This document shows positions 7,806 to 8,274 of a stretch of DNA of 8,274 bases, piece by piece (position 1 is the stretch's first letter; each line of letters begins with the position of its first letter). The notes beneath the pieces are model-generated. The model ran no database searches, was not told the DNA's origin, and saw only the letters and a list, made by a program, of their open reading frames with translations. Made by a program: the position numbers and the translations under genes. The stretch is from Actinomycetes bacterium (GTDB lineage Bacteria > Actinomycetota > Thermoleophilia > BMS3ABIN01). Location: assembly GCA_021787775.1 (NCBI GenBank), contig JAJYLK010000038.1:1-8274 (forward strand), in the 5' to 3' direction.

Positions 7806-7820
7806 ACTGCGGTAAAAAAG
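7788..7820 (+). promoter_or_regulatory. Overlapping alternative hairpins around the terminator U-tract
   Basis: ACCGCAG (7788-7794) can pair perfectly with CTGCGGT (7807-7813), consuming the terminator's 3' arm. CTTTTTTAC (7799-7807) can pair with GTAAAAAAG (7812-7820) around TGCG, hiding the U-tract. Both compete with the terminator and with each other. They would form only after polymerase has passed the U-tract, so they may protect the read-through mRNA or serve as the reverse-strand terminator rather than act as an antiterminator. Confidence 0.45.
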
Positions 7821-7831
7821 CGTAATAGGGG

Positions 7832-7840
7832 AGGAGGTGA
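7832..7840 (+). promoter_or_regulatory. Perfect ribosome binding site of pilA
   Basis: AGGAGGTGA is fully complementary to the typical 3' end of 16S rRNA and ends five bases before ATG 7846. It decides the start: the in-frame GTG at 7837 is part of this site and cannot be the initiator. No upstream segment is an obvious partner to hide it, so control is probably transcriptional. Its strength fits a highly translated structural protein. Confidence 0.85.
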
Positions 7841-7845
7841 CATCC

Positions 7846-8244
7846 ATGATAAACAGGATCAGAAACAGGACGCAGGTGGGTGGTGGTGAAGGTGGTTTCA
7901 CGCTGATTGAACTGTTGGTGGTGATTATCATCATCGGCATCCTGGCAGCAATCGCGATTCCGATGTATCTCAGTCAGCGTCAGAAGGGCTGGAACGCTGC
8001 CTCTCAAAGCGACCTGCGCAACGCAGCCGTGTCTCAGGAGAGCTACTACACATCCGCTGGGTCGTATACCAGCAATGTGTCCGACCTGAAGAACAATGGT
8101 TACAACGAGTCGCCCGCCGTAGTGCTGACGGCGACTGGCGACGCGAACAGCTACTGCATGTCCGCGCATGATACCAGCGGCGGCGACACATGGTATCTGA
8201 CTAATACTACTGGTGGCGGCGCTCCGACTACAACTGCATGCTAG
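7846..8244 (+). CDS. pilA: Type IV prepilin, probable major pilin PilA
   Basis: The product is 132 residues. A 17-residue, basic, glycine-rich leader ending in GEGG is followed by FTLIELLVV, the prepilin peptidase/N-methylation signal. Cleavage after G17 leaves a 115-residue mature pilin starting with Phe and keeping Glu5 and Pro22. Mature residues 1 to about 25 are the hydrophobic assembly helix, continued by an amphipathic helix (QRQKGWNAASQSDLRNAAV), then a short Ser/Thr/Gly-rich globular domain. Two cysteines, mature C87 and the very last residue C115, could close a disulfide loop as in many type IVa pilins. The gene is headed by the c-di-GMP riboswitch and terminator, which supports a major rather than minor pilin. 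The processing enzyme (PilD) is not in the window. Confidence 0.93.
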   Translation: MINRIRNRTQVGGGEGGFTLIELLVVIIIIGILAAIAIPMYLSQRQKGWNAASQSDLRNAAVSQESYYTSAGSYTSNVSDLKNNGYNESPAVVLTATGDANSYCMSAHDTSGGDTWYLTNTTGGGAPTTTAC

Positions 8245-8274
8245 TGATGTGAGCATAGGCTTAAGTCGGGAACC

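Noticed and set aside
7804..8256. 150-residue minus-strand reading frame opposite pilA
   Set aside because: It lies over a clear prepilin gene with a perfect ribosome binding site, and its product resembles no known family.

Overview
The window reads as a piece of a GC-rich chromosome (roughly 60% G+C by eye) from a monoderm-like bacterium. A deep-branching actinobacterial lineage (Rubrobacteria, Thermoleophilia, Coriobacteriia or a related uncultured class) is the best guess. It rests on GC content, frequent TTG starts with strong purine-rich ribosome binding sites, a short pilin with a late disulfide-type cysteine pair, a SigB/SigF-type sigma factor, and the absence of secretin-alignment genes next to pilB/pilT/pilC. 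Taxonomy is inference; no rRNA or marker search was possible. All genes are on the + strand.

Layout. 1-1147 is the 3' part of gpmI (phosphoglycerate mutase), cut by the window edge and closed by a GC-rich hairpin at its stop codon. 1267-1497 is secG, the small Sec translocon subunit, in the common 'glycolytic operon then secG' arrangement. 1498-1711 is a non-coding, hairpin-rich spacer. 1712-2560 is aroE (shikimate dehydrogenase), which overlaps the first gene of a type IV pilus (T4P) block by 11 bases. That block is pilB (2550-4262, extension ATPase), pilT (4302-5366, retraction ATPase) and pilC (5394-6611, platform protein). Then follow a SigB/SigF-like alternative sigma factor gene (6693-7541), a 304-base regulatory leader (7542-7845) and pilA (7846-8244), a type IV major-pilin-like prepilin.

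The most interesting part is 7542-7845. It contains a clear c-di-GMP-I (GEMM-I) riboswitch aptamer with every core element in place: GGCAAACC, a GCGA tetraloop, GACGCAAAGCC, and a P3-like GGC/GCC hairpin. The nucleotide at the specificity position is G, which predicts c-di-GMP rather than cGAMP. After it come a strong intrinsic terminator and then a perfect AGGAGGTGA ribosome binding site for pilA. Ten bases in the terminator hairpin are a perfect complement of the aptamer's ligand-binding strand, which gives a simple physical switching mechanism. Just 5' of the aptamer lies a SigB-type promoter-like sequence (GTCTAA-N13-GGGTAG), and a FliA/SigD-like sequence lies further upstream.

Together, the region suggests a compact pilus-control module. 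The ATPases and platform are made constitutively or with aroE. Pilin supply is gated twice, by a dedicated sigma factor encoded next door (inferred) and by c-di-GMP through the riboswitch (strong sequence support). PilB also carries an MshEN-type N-terminal domain, a family known to bind c-di-GMP, although its two motifs are imperfect. The same messenger could therefore act on pilin transcription and on the extension motor.
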